From contig NZ_FOBD01000010.1 in NCBI RefSeq assembly GCF_900109515.1, positions 124,001 to 188,000 of the forward strand: a DNA stretch of 64,000 nt, written 5' to 3'. Source of the DNA: Paenibacillus sp. OK003 (GTDB lineage: Bacteria > Bacillota > Bacilli > Paenibacillales > Paenibacillaceae). Within the stretch, counting starts at the first letter, position 1; the number at the start of each line of letters is the position of its first letter. Of the stretch, positions 47,558-56,631 are shown one piece after another. The notes under the pieces are model-generated. The model saw only the letters and a program-made list of their open reading frames with translations. It did not search any database and was not told the DNA's origin. Both the position numbers and the translations under genes were made by a program.

Positions 47558-49021
47558 CTACGCGTTAGCCGTTGCGCGGTAAGATGGTTCTATCTCTGTT
47601 TTTTCAGGACCAGACCATCGTGGCAAAGTTAAGGTGAAAAGGCTGCCTTCAGGACTGCTGGAGGTCAGGGATAGCTCCCCTCCCTGGGCTCGAGCAAGCA
47701 AGCGGCTATAGGTCAGTCCCAGACCTAGCCCACGGGTACGGCGTTTTTTGATCTCGCCACGGTAGAAACGTTCGAAGATCTTGGGTTGATCGTCTTTGGT
47801 GATACCCGTACCGTTATCCTGCACATCAACAAACAGGTTGTCCTCCTCTGCACGCAAATGGATATGAAAGACGGCAGCTTGGTCGGAAGCGGCTGCTTGC
47901 AGTCCGTTATTGAGCAGGTTGACAATGATCTGCTGAATCCGAAGGGTATCACCGATGGTATAGAGCGTACCCGAAGGTGTATGCAATTCAATTTCGGGAG
48001 ACTTGTCCTCATAAGCGATTTTCCACTGATAGATAATCTCACCCACCAGCAAATTCAAATCTATGCGTTCCCGACGAACAGCAACACTTCCAGCGCTCAT
48101 CGCATTGTAATCCAGCAGGTCAGCGACCATACGTTCCATACGTTCGGATTCTTTGAGTGCGATGTCCAGAAATTCCTTCGCTTCCTCCGGACTGACGATA
48201 TCGTCCCGGACAGCCATCACAAGTCCTTTAATGGACGTTACCGGTGTTTTCAATTCATGGGTTACCCCAGCAAGTGACAGGGCACGCCATTCCTCCAATT
48301 GCTGCAAACGAATGGACATCTCGCGAAAAGATTCGACGAGTTCATTCATCTCCCGTTCCCGTGTGTTCAGATCCAAATTGACTTCATAGTTTCCGTTTCG
48401 AATCTGCTCCGCGGCATGGGCGACCTGGCGAATAGGCCTGGAGAGCTTGCGGGACAGGAGGTAGATGGTAAACCAACCACACAGGATTAAAGCGACAAAC
48501 AGGATGCACACCAGCAGCATCGTTTCCGGATTGTATGCAATGGACTTTTTGGATTGCATGACCCACACTTTACCGAGCGTCTGATCGTCATCTGTGACGT
48601 TAACCGTAACCCCGGCGAATTTTTTGTTTCTTGGTTCGCGCAGGTCGTCAGACAGCCGATAATACACATCCTGCTGCGTCATGTTTGGTTTGGAATAAAT
48701 CAATTGATTATTGTTGTCGAGTACCATAATACAAAAGTAATTATCTGTATTAAAAAGCTTGGTACGCTTGTCCACGAGTCTGTCCAGATCCGGGGGAATA
48801 TGCAGTTTGTTTTCTGTGCCAGTTACCTTCTCGGCGATTTCTAGACCTAATAGTTGGGCCGTTTTAAGCCCTTTTTCAATGGAAGTGGTTCTGATCCAGT
48901 AAAGTGCCCCTGCAACAATAATGGTAAAGCCGATGCAGAGGATTAGAAAATAACGAAGCGTCCAGTAAGACAGAATGGATGTTTTACGTTTCGGTGTATT
49001 TCGTTTTAGTTGGCGATCCAA
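47558..49021 (-). CDS. Sensor histidine kinase
   Basis: A 487-residue membrane sensor. Two membrane helices (~20-45 and ~165-185) flank an extracytoplasmic domain; a HAMP domain (~190-240), a DHp domain with phospho-His in AGVTHELKTPVTS, and an HATPase domain follow (DNGTGI, ERFYRG, TRGLGLGLTYSRLL). It probably starts at TTG 49021, overlapping the end of the response-regulator gene by 16 bases. The signal is unknown. Confidence 0.92.
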   Translation of the reverse strand: MDRQLKRNTPKRKTSILSYWTLRYFLILCIGFTIIVAGALYWIRTTSIEKGLKTAQLLGLEIAEKVTGTENKLHIPPDLDRLVDKRTKLFNTDNYFCIMVLDNNNQLIYSKPNMTQQDVYYRLSDDLREPRNKKFAGVTVNVTDDDQTLGKVWVMQSKKSIAYNPETMLLVCILFVALILCGWFTIYLLSRKLSRPIRQVAHAAEQIRNGNYEVNLDLNTREREMNELVESFREMSIRLQQLEEWRALSLAGVTHELKTPVTSIKGLVMAVRDDIVSPEEAKEFLDIALKESERMERMVADLLDYNAMSAGSVAVRRERIDLNLLVGEIIYQWKIAYEDKSPEIELHTPSGTLYTIGDTLRIQQIIVNLLNNGLQAAASDQAAVFHIHLRAEEDNLFVDVQDNGTGITKDDQPKIFERFYRGEIKKRRTRGLGLGLTYSRLLARAQGGELSLTSSSPEGSLFTLTLPRWSGPEKTEIEPSYRATANA

Positions 49022-49692
49022 AATTGATACCCCATTCCCCGTAAAGTCCGGATTTCTCCCGTTTCCGGCAGCCAGTGGGATAACGCCTGACGCAGCCGTT
49101 TGATCGACAGGTCCACAGCCCGGTCACTTCCGTCATAGTCCATGCCCCATACCTGTTCAATCAGATGATCCCGGGTAAATGTGCGGTTGGGGTATTCCGA
49201 TAGAAACAGGAGCAGTGACAAATCACGTGGTGTAAGTGCAACCTCAGCACCGTTCAAAAGTACCTGTTTGGCAGCCAGATCAATGACCAGATTGCCGAAA
49301 TAACGTTTGCCTTCACCTTCTGCTGTCCAGTGTGGGTTGCGGCGAAGCACAGCATTAACCCTGGCGACTACTTCCTCGGGCACAAAGGGTTTGCTCATAT
49401 AATCGTCCGCACCGGCATTCAGCCCATTCAGGCGGTCCTGAATATCATCCAGTGCGGTTAGCATGATGACGGGACAAGCACTTTTTTCGCGGATGATTCG
49501 CAGCAGATCCCAACCGTCCATTCCGGGCAGCATCACATCCAGCAATACCAGAGAAGGCACATCTGAATCAAATAGAGTTAGGGCAGTGGGTCCATCCGCT
49601 GCATGACGAACGTCGAATCCCGCTTTTCGAAGATAGGCAGCCAGCACACGGGCGATAGCTTGTTCATCTTCGACGATGAGTATGGATTTCAA
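49006..49692 (-). CDS. OmpR-family response regulator
   Basis: A 228-residue regulator. The receiver domain has ILIVEDE, the phospho-acceptor Asp in LLDVMLPGMDG and Lys in DYMSKPF. The C-terminal winged helix includes LIEQVWGMDYDGSDRAVDLSIKRLR. The start is TTG 49692, seven to eight bases after AAAGGAG; the longer open frame has no ribosome site. It is co-transcribed with the kinase and divergent from the YceI gene, a possible target. Confidence 0.93.
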   Translation of the reverse strand: MKSILIVEDEQAIARVLAAYLRKAGFDVRHAADGPTALTLFDSDVPSLVLLDVMLPGMDGWDLLRIIREKSACPVIMLTALDDIQDRLNGLNAGADDYMSKPFVPEEVVARVNAVLRRNPHWTAEGEGKRYFGNLVIDLAAKQVLLNGAEVALTPRDLSLLLFLSEYPNRTFTRDHLIEQVWGMDYDGSDRAVDLSIKRLRQALSHWLPETGEIRTLRGMGYQFWIAN

Positions 49693-49883
49693 GAAGGTGT
49701 CTCCTTTCACTTCAGAAGCTTGTGTACTGATTTTACATGAGCGGAAGCACAATGCCAATGAGGCAATTATTTTCAGAAAAAAATGCGTTGTATGTCATTT
49801 CTTGACGTCATCCTGACACATTGGGCTGTTAAGATGCTGATAAATAACCAACTTATACAGTTACCCATTGGAGGAAAATAGAG

Positions 49884-50603
49884 ATGAATAAAAAGACAAA
49901 AACATGGATGATCTCAGGGGCGGCAGCAATTGTTATTCTTGGAGGCGGAGGGTATTATTTCGCAAACAGTTACCTGGGCAATAACGTTGAGATTGAACAG
50001 GTGCTTCCTGCCAGTACCGCCGCGTCCACAACGGAAGCCGGATCGGACAGTGGTACAAGCGTATCCAACGATGCAGCGCGAGCAGAGCAACTGAATGGAG
50101 ACTGGAGCATCAGCGAAGGTTCAAAAGTATATTTCTCGGTAACGACATCACAGGAAACCGTCAATTTTGCCGACGAGCAGGTGAGTGGTAACCTGACCCT
50201 TAATGTAGACGATGCGTCCCAGATGAAGGCGAATGGACAGATCGAGATGAGTGACATTGATTCAGGCAATAGCCAGCGGGATGGACATGTGAAGGGGGCT
50301 GATTTCTTCGATGCAAGCACTTATCCACAAGCTACATTTAAGGCTACCTCATTTGAAGGTGTACCCACGGAATGGCCGGCAGGACAGACTGTAGATTTTA
50401 AAATGAACGGAACCCTAACGGTAAAAGGGATTGAAAAAGAGGTAACGTTTGACGTAAAAGCTGCTTATGAAAATGACCAGGTGTTGTTGTCCGCCACAAC
50501 GATGGTTACCTTTGAAGATTTTAGTATGGAGAATCCACATTCGGTCGTCCTTTCTACTGAAAATGACATTCAGGTCCAACTGGAGCTGAAGCTCAGCAAG
50601 TAA
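49884..50603 (+). CDS. YceI-family protein, membrane anchored
   Basis: A 239-residue exported protein. One N-terminal hydrophobic helix (~8-27) is followed by a Ser/Thr/Ala linker and the YceI lipocalin-like barrel (~65-239): GDWSISEGSKVYFSV, IEMSDIDSGNSQRDGHVKG, FFDASTYPQATFKATS, GTLTVKGIEKEVTFDV. YceI proteins bind isoprenoid-like lipids; the physiological role is unclear. GGAGG lies before the ATG. It is divergent from the two-component system and closed by a terminator. Confidence 0.93.
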   Translation: MNKKTKTWMISGAAAIVILGGGGYYFANSYLGNNVEIEQVLPASTAASTTEAGSDSGTSVSNDAARAEQLNGDWSISEGSKVYFSVTTSQETVNFADEQVSGNLTLNVDDASQMKANGQIEMSDIDSGNSQRDGHVKGADFFDASTYPQATFKATSFEGVPTEWPAGQTVDFKMNGTLTVKGIEKEVTFDVKAAYENDQVLLSATTMVTFEDFSMENPHSVVLSTENDIQVQLELKLSK

Positions 50604-50623
50604 GCATTTGGGTATGTGAGGCT

Positions 50624-50669
50624 AAAATCTGTTCCAATCTGCCTAATGAGGCGGAGGGACAGATTTTTT
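50624..50669 (+). terminator. Terminator after the YceI gene
   Basis: AAAATCTGTTCC and GGGACAGATTTT pair around TCTGCCTAATGAGGCGGA, followed by T6. Confidence 0.85.
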
Positions 50670-50770
50670 CTGTTAAGAATGGGAATCCATCCGCGGTGAG
50701 CAAGGAATTACCATTCGATGTGTTAAAATAACTGCTGTTTCCTTGGCATAATACCGTGTCCTCGATTATT

Positions 50771-50784
50771 GTAAAGCGCTTACA
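50771..50784 (+). promoter_or_regulatory. cre-like site before the galactanase
   Basis: GTAAAGCGCTTACA matches the CcpA cre consensus at 12 of 14 positions, 65 bases before the start codon. Carbon catabolite repression of the galactanase is inferred. Confidence 0.7.
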
Positions 50785-50848
50785 ATAATAATGATTTACA
50801 ACATTCATTGTTCAAGTTGAACCAAACACGATAAGGGGGAGATTAAGC

Positions 50849-53800
50849 GTGCACAAAAGATACATAAGCGGCTGTCTCGTATTACTGATGTTGTTCTGTG
50901 ATTTGGGTCTGGTAGTTCGACCTGCAGCGGCGGCAGCAAAAGTAAACGTTGCGCTGAATAAGGCGGTTACGGTCAGCTCAGAGGATCTAAAATGGGAGGG
51001 CTATAAAGAAAAAGCGGTGGATGGTAAAGGAGATACAAAATGGAGTGCGAGCAGTCCTACTTCAGTAGATCATCCGCATTGGCTGACGGTAAACTTGGGA
51101 GCTTCATACAACCTTTCCGGTGTGGAACTAACGTGGAAGGATGCAAATGAGGTTGTGAAGTTTTTGGTTGAAGTTTCTGAGGACGGAAATACATGGACAC
51201 CTGTGGCAGATCACTCTGCCAATGATAAAGCGGAATCACAGGTCAATCTGGATTTCGAAGCAGATGCGGTTCAATATGTGAAGGTCACGATTCCTTATTA
51301 TGCGGGTACCGACTGGTGGCCTGGCATTTCTGAGCTTCAAATCTGGGGGGAGGAAGAGGTGCGGAACCCGGCAGACATCGAGCATTATGATCAAGTCAAC
51401 GTGTCTACTGTAAGTCGTACTGCTCCTGTTCTGCCAGAAAAAGTTACGGCACATTACAAGAACGGGAAATCGGGTGTTGTCCCGGTTGAATGGGAGGAAA
51501 TTAATCCTTCAAAATATGCATCAGCAGGCAGCTTTACCGTTACAGGTGATGTATATGGAGCTCCCGTTCAACCTGTAGCTACCGTTACGGTAGAAGGATA
51601 TCGCAGTGATTTTGTCAGAGGGGTGGATATTTCCACGTTAACTGCCATTGAGGATAATGGAGGTTATTATCTGGACAGCAATGGTGCAAAACGCGATCTG
51701 CTCGATATTCTCAAAGACCGTGGCGTGAACTATGTGCGGCTTCGTCTGTGGAATGATCCACAGAAATCCAATGGGTACAACGACAAAGAAGATGTGATTC
51801 GTCTGGCCCAGCGGGTAAAGGCCAAGGGCATGAAGGTCCTGCTCGACTTCCATTATTCCGATGAATGGGCTCACCCGGGTCAACAGCTTCGTCCCAAGGC
51901 CTGGGAAAACCTCTCGTTCGAAGACCTTAAGAAGGCTGTCTATGATTACACGCGTGAAGTGGTAAGCGAGATGAAGGATGCGGGGGCGATGCCCGACATG
52001 GTTCAGATTGGTAATGAAATCAACAGCGGTGTATTAAACGGGTTGAAGAGTGAAGTCAATTTTGATGAGAACGTAGCATTGCTTAAGAGTGGAGTGGACG
52101 GCGTTCGCGATGTCCCTGGTGGAAAAGAAGTTCAAATCATGATCCATCTGGCTGAAGGAGGAAAAGCGGATACCTTTGACTGGTATTTCGGCGAATTGGA
52201 GGAGAAGGGTCTGAAGTATGATATTATCGGCCTGTCCTATTATCCATTTTGGCACGGAACATTCGCAGATGTGCGCAAAACGATGAATGAAGTATCTGCG
52301 AAATATGGTAAAGAAGTCATTATTGCTGAGACGTCCTATCCATTCTCGTATAAAAACGGGGACGCTCACGGCAATATTATTGGCAATCCGGAAACGCTGA
52401 ATGTCGGAGGGGCGACCTTCCCGGCAACCGTACAGGGACAATATGATGCGATTGCAGGCATTATGGACATGATCTCACAAGTTCCAAATCAGAAGGGAGC
52501 GGGGTTCTTCTATTGGGAACCGGCATGGATTGCGGCCAATGTAGGCTGGATTGCTTCCGAGGGAGACGCTTGGGAGAATCACGCCATGTTCGATTATGAT
52601 GAATATCCGGCGAATGGGGGTTACTCGTATGAAGGGCGTGCCCTGCCATCGCTGGATGTGTACAAACGAGGCCTGGACATTCTCCCCGCAGATCGGAAAG
52701 AGCTGTCGGCAGCGATTACACGTGCAAAGGCGCTGGAATCCAGTGATTTTACACCTGAAAGCTGGATCACACTCGCTCCAGCCATTGCAGCAGCCGAGCA
52801 TACGTACAATTTGGCTTATACATCTGGTGTGACACAACAGGATACGGACGATGCGACTGCGGCTCTTCATGAGGTTATGCAGCAGCTTGATGTTATACCT
52901 GCGGAGCGGAGCACTCTGGGGGCAATCATTACCGAAGCCAAAACATACAAGCAAGCAGACTGGTCAGCTGCAACCTGGGCTGTTCTGACCAAGGCTCTTA
53001 CTCGTGCAGAACAGATCATGGCAGATTCAAGAGCCACCCAGACCGAAGTGAATACGGCTGCAAAACAAGTGGAAGCAGCCATTCAGGGTCTGTCTAATGT
53101 AGACAAAACCGAGCTGACACAGTTCATCGGTGAAACCCAGCAGCTGACCGAATCGTCATATACACAGCGAAGCTGGGCAAACCTGAAAGCGGCATTGTTA
53201 TCGGCAATCACGGTCAGAGACAAGCAGGATGCCATTCAATCCGAAGTGCAGGGGGCTCTGACAACACTTCAAAAAGCCAATAACAACCTTGTTTTGCTGG
53301 AGGCACTAACAACAAGTAAAACAGCTACCGCATCAAGCAGTGCCGGTACGGGTGGCGGAGAAGCCAACTCGCCTGGGGGTGCAATCGACAGCAATCCCAA
53401 TACTTCATGGGGAACAGATCAAAGTGTCGGCAGCTGGTGGCAAGTGGACCTGGGAGCAACTGCTGTGATCCGCAAGTTGGAAATGTCCATGTGGAGTGGT
53501 GGCATCAAATACAAGATCGAAGTATCCAACGATAACAAGAACTTTGTCAAAGTCGTGGATACAACAAGTGATGTGGTTGTATCCACCAGTCCAAGGCATA
53601 TCCTGCCCGCAGGCACGGAGGCGCGTTATATTCGTCTTACCATTACCGCTGGTTCTAAGTGGGTAGGCTTTATGGATTTTGAAGCTTATGGTATGTTCCC
53701 GGCGGACAAATCTGCGTTGGAGACTACCGTGAATTCCGCTGCGAAGCTGCATCAAAGTGATTACACGGTTGCAAGCTGGAATGGGTTTACACAGGCACTG

Positions 53801-55207
53801 TCATTTGCTCGTGTGCTTATGGATGATGCAGAAGCCAGTGCACAGGAAATCAGTGCTGCGGATAACGCGTTGAAAGAGGCTGTTAGTCAGCTTGTAAGGC
53901 AAGCGTCGACCCCGGGTCAGCCGTCACAGCCCGGTCAACCTGCGCAGCCTTCCACCCCTGGATCATCGCAGAATTCCGGCAATCCTCCTGTTACGCCGCC
54001 TGTTGAATCTGGTAATCCGGGAGAAAGTGGTTCCATTACATTCAAAGGGAAAAGTACCGGAGCGGGCACCTATGTGATTCAACCTGATATGAAGCAGTTG
54101 TCTCAAACGATTGATGGAATGGGAGCAGGGAGCAAAAAGTTAACCTTGATTGCAGATGTTCCTAAGGATACAAAGGCTACGACCTTTCAGCTCAATGCAA
54201 ATCAACTTCAGGAATGGGCACGTACTCAGGCTTTACAGTCGCTGGAGCTGATTATAAAACAGACATCTGTCCGCATCCCGTTAAGTTTATTTAAGGGCGC
54301 TCGCAGTGAAGACGGAGATACACTGGATGTCATTCTGGCCGAAGACTCCACAGCGATTCTGTCTGAAGCGCAAAAGAAAGCCGTCCGTAACCGCAACGTG
54401 GTCAGTGTGGATCTGTTGTTGAACGGACAGCCGTTACAGTGGACTGACAGATCCATTGAAATAGCGATGTCGAATGTACAACATTCAAATGCAGAAGACG
54501 TTGTGCTGGTCATCCAATCCCTTTTGCCAAACGGTGAAATGAAACCAGTTATCTTTACTCAATATGATGAAATGACCCAAAGTCTGGCTTTCAAGCCGCT
54601 TCAATCAGGCCGTTTCGTGATTACTGAAGTGCAGGTGCCGTTGAATGACTTGCAATCCTACTCCTGGGCCATGAAAGAGGTTCAGAATCTGTATGGCAAA
54701 GGAATCATTTCAGGTATGACAGATACCCAATTCAGTCCGCAAGCAGAGCTGACACGAGCACAATTTCTGCAAATGATCATGAAGGGTATTGGCGAATCAC
54801 GTTTGCCGGATACATCCACTTCAGCTTCAATGGATGTGAAGAATGATCAGTGGTATTCAGATTCCGTACGTCTAGGTCTGGAGATGGGAATCGTGCAAGG
54901 CCGAGCAGACGGATCGTTTGCAGCCAATGAACGTATTACCCGCGAGGACATGGCGGTGATGTTAAACCGTGCAATACAGATCATGAAGCAGAACACCAGT
55001 GCAGCCGTTGAATCAACAACTAACAGCACCGCATTTAATGACAACGCAGATATCGCTGAATATGCAAAACAAGCGGTTGCAGCGATGCAGGAGCAAGGCC
55101 TGCTTAAAGGAATGAACGATGGCACGTTTGCGCCAAAACAGCATGCCAACCGTGCACAGGGGGCGGTCGCTGTAGCCAGAATGATGGAGCAGATTTATAA
55201 ATTCTAA
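50849..55207 (+). CDS. S-layer-anchored endo-beta-1,4-galactanase (GH53), multi-domain
   Basis: A 1452-residue secreted enzyme for arabinogalactan or type I galactan in pectin. A signal peptide (1-30) is followed by an F5/8 C (discoidin) binding domain (~33-168), a bacterial Ig-like domain (~180-245), the GH53 catalytic domain (~254-610), FIVAR modules (~615-820), a second F5/8 C domain (~825-950), another FIVAR, a Pro/Gly/Ser linker, a beta region and three SLH domains (~1275-1452). Predicted acid/base Glu389 is in QIGNEINSG and nucleophile Glu493 in IIAETSYPF, about 100 apart as in the family. SLH domains hold it on the cell wall. GTG start after AGGGGGAGA. Confidence 0.94.
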   Translation: MHKRYISGCLVLLMLFCDLGLVVRPAAAAAKVNVALNKAVTVSSEDLKWEGYKEKAVDGKGDTKWSASSPTSVDHPHWLTVNLGASYNLSGVELTWKDANEVVKFLVEVSEDGNTWTPVADHSANDKAESQVNLDFEADAVQYVKVTIPYYAGTDWWPGISELQIWGEEEVRNPADIEHYDQVNVSTVSRTAPVLPEKVTAHYKNGKSGVVPVEWEEINPSKYASAGSFTVTGDVYGAPVQPVATVTVEGYRSDFVRGVDISTLTAIEDNGGYYLDSNGAKRDLLDILKDRGVNYVRLRLWNDPQKSNGYNDKEDVIRLAQRVKAKGMKVLLDFHYSDEWAHPGQQLRPKAWENLSFEDLKKAVYDYTREVVSEMKDAGAMPDMVQIGNEINSGVLNGLKSEVNFDENVALLKSGVDGVRDVPGGKEVQIMIHLAEGGKADTFDWYFGELEEKGLKYDIIGLSYYPFWHGTFADVRKTMNEVSAKYGKEVIIAETSYPFSYKNGDAHGNIIGNPETLNVGGATFPATVQGQYDAIAGIMDMISQVPNQKGAGFFYWEPAWIAANVGWIASEGDAWENHAMFDYDEYPANGGYSYEGRALPSLDVYKRGLDILPADRKELSAAITRAKALESSDFTPESWITLAPAIAAAEHTYNLAYTSGVTQQDTDDATAALHEVMQQLDVIPAERSTLGAIITEAKTYKQADWSAATWAVLTKALTRAEQIMADSRATQTEVNTAAKQVEAAIQGLSNVDKTELTQFIGETQQLTESSYTQRSWANLKAALLSAITVRDKQDAIQSEVQGALTTLQKANNNLVLLEALTTSKTATASSSAGTGGGEANSPGGAIDSNPNTSWGTDQSVGSWWQVDLGATAVIRKLEMSMWSGGIKYKIEVSNDNKNFVKVVDTTSDVVVSTSPRHILPAGTEARYIRLTITAGSKWVGFMDFEAYGMFPADKSALETTVNSAAKLHQSDYTVASWNGFTQALSFARVLMDDAEASAQEISAADNALKEAVSQLVRQASTPGQPSQPGQPAQPSTPGSSQNSGNPPVTPPVESGNPGESGSITFKGKSTGAGTYVIQPDMKQLSQTIDGMGAGSKKLTLIADVPKDTKATTFQLNANQLQEWARTQALQSLELIIKQTSVRIPLSLFKGARSEDGDTLDVILAEDSTAILSEAQKKAVRNRNVVSVDLLLNGQPLQWTDRSIEIAMSNVQHSNAEDVVLVIQSLLPNGEMKPVIFTQYDEMTQSLAFKPLQSGRFVITEVQVPLNDLQSYSWAMKEVQNLYGKGIISGMTDTQFSPQAELTRAQFLQMIMKGIGESRLPDTSTSASMDVKNDQWYSDSVRLGLEMGIVQGRADGSFAANERITREDMAVMLNRAIQIMKQNTSAAVESTTNSTAFNDNADIAEYAKQAVAAMQEQGLLKGMNDGTFAPKQHANRAQGAVAVARMMEQIYKF

Positions 55208-55220
55208 GTGTATATATGAT

Positions 55221-55252
55221 ATAGGGATCGGGTCTTTCTGGCTCGATCCCTA
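55221..55252 (+). terminator. Possible terminator after the galactanase gene
   Basis: ATAGGGATCG and CGATCCCTAT form a perfect 10-bp stem with a 12-base loop; the T tail (GTTTATGG) is weak. Confidence 0.65.
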
Positions 55253-55308
55253 TGTTTATGGATTTTAAATGGTAGACAGGTAGTAACCAATTCTGCTATG
55301 ATTCCAAT

Positions 55309-55327
55309 GATAATGATAACCATTATC
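55309..55327 (+). promoter_or_regulatory. Fur box for the siderophore-binding lipoprotein
   Basis: GATAATGATAACCATTATC matches the Fur consensus at 18 of 19 positions, 29 bases before the start codon. Confidence 0.9.
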
Positions 55328-55356
55328 ACAAAAAGTGTTGAATTATAGGGGGCATC

Positions 55357-56379
55357 ATGTTTATGTTTAAATCCAAATCGATTCTTTCCATCTGCACGTT
55401 ATTCATTGTGTTTACGCTAGTTCTTGCGGGCTGCGGAAATGCAGGAAAGACAACGGATGAAACGGGGAGCGGCTCAGGACAGACGAGTGAGAATCAGGAA
55501 TCCACTGGAACCGATACAGCTCAGAATGAATCAGCGGAAAGTGAAACACGTGAATATGAGACGGATAAAGGGACGGTTACCATTCCTGCACATCCGAAAC
55601 GCATCGTGACCGATTACTACGGGGGCGAAATTCTGTCTGTAGGCGGTAATCTGATTGGTGTGGAGCCAAGTGCCTTTGATAATCCGTTTATTAAGGACAA
55701 GCTGAAAGACACCACAGACGTTGGTTATCCAGTTAACGTGGAGAAGACGCTGGAATTACAGCCTGACTTAATCGTTGTAATGTATGATGATAACTACGAG
55801 GAACTTTCCAAAATTGCACCAACTGTGCATATCCCATATGGTACAGCCACAGATATCTATAAGACAGTTGAGCTGTTTGGTGATTTGATTGGTCAACCGG
55901 AGAAGGCGAAGGCGTTCATGGCCGATTACGAGAAAAAGGCGGCAGACGGACGCGAGAAGCTGAAAGGCATCGTGGACGAAAATACGACCGTTGGATTATA
56001 CGAGTTAACGGACAAAGGAGATCTGTGGATTTTTGGCGACAACGCAGGCCGGGGAGGACAAGTTGTATACAATGCTTTGAAGCTGAAAATGCCGAGCAAG
56101 GTAAGCAAAGACAATCAGACTGTACAGTTATCGCTCGAAGTACTGCCTGAATACGCTACGGATTACATGTTCATGACGGTGTATGATCCTGAGAAAAAAG
56201 GCGAAGCGCTGAAGGAATTCAAACAGTCTAAAGTATGGAATGGTCTGGATGCGGTGAAGAATCACCGATTCTTCGAGAATGATTTTGACACATTCTATCG
56301 ATACGATCCGATCGCCATTACAGCCCAGATTGATTTGTTTGTTGATCTGATCTTGAAGAGCGCTGAACAAAACGAATAA
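55357..56379 (+). CDS. Iron-siderophore substrate-binding lipoprotein
   Basis: A 340-residue lipoprotein with lipobox VLAGCGN (Cys26), a Gly/Ser/Thr/Glu-rich spacer to residue ~65 and a FecB/FeuA-type binding domain: GTVTIPAHPKRIVTDYYGGEILSVG-type N-lobe, LELQPDLIVVMYDDNYEELSK, a helix backbone and the C-lobe NHRFFENDFDTFYRYDPIA. It would capture ferric siderophores outside the membrane. The Fur box predicts iron-repressed expression. No permease or ATPase follows; a terminator comes next, so it relies on components encoded elsewhere. Confidence 0.92.
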   Translation: MFMFKSKSILSICTLFIVFTLVLAGCGNAGKTTDETGSGSGQTSENQESTGTDTAQNESAESETREYETDKGTVTIPAHPKRIVTDYYGGEILSVGGNLIGVEPSAFDNPFIKDKLKDTTDVGYPVNVEKTLELQPDLIVVMYDDNYEELSKIAPTVHIPYGTATDIYKTVELFGDLIGQPEKAKAFMADYEKKAADGREKLKGIVDENTTVGLYELTDKGDLWIFGDNAGRGGQVVYNALKLKMPSKVSKDNQTVQLSLEVLPEYATDYMFMTVYDPEKKGEALKEFKQSKVWNGLDAVKNHRFFENDFDTFYRYDPIAITAQIDLFVDLILKSAEQNE

Positions 56380-56485
56380 ATGATGAACGTTGATTAACAA
56401 CGAGATGACTCCTAATGTGAGATTAGCGCCTCGAATAACCAAAACCCATAATGAGTTGTCATTACTGACTATAATTATAGAAATG

Positions 56486-56526
56486 GACCTGCTTTAGGGC
56501 TTCAGCCTAAGGTAGGTCTTTTTTTG
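56486..56526 (+). terminator. Terminator after the binding-lipoprotein gene
   Basis: GGACCTGCTTTAGG and CCTAAGGTAGGTC pair around GCTTCAG, followed by T7. Confidence 0.88.
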
Positions 56527-56557
56527 ATGTCGAAAGCAAAAAAATGTTAATGTCATA

Positions 56558-56615
56558 TTGACAATATCAAATTCGTTTGTTATCATTTCGATAATATCAA
56601 AACGACAATATTAAG
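56558..56615 (+). promoter_or_regulatory. Promoter with repeated GAYAATAT motifs before the SPFH gene
   Basis: -35 TTGACA (56558-56563), a 17-base spacer and -10 TATCAT (56581-56586). Three similar 12-base motifs, GACAATATCAAA (56560), GATAATATCAAA (56590) and GACAATATTAAG (56604), flank the -10, and TTATC-ATTTC-GATAA (56580-56594) is an inverted repeat over it. They look like operator sites for an unknown regulator. Confidence 0.65.
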
Positions 56616-56631
56616 AAATGGGGAATGAGCG

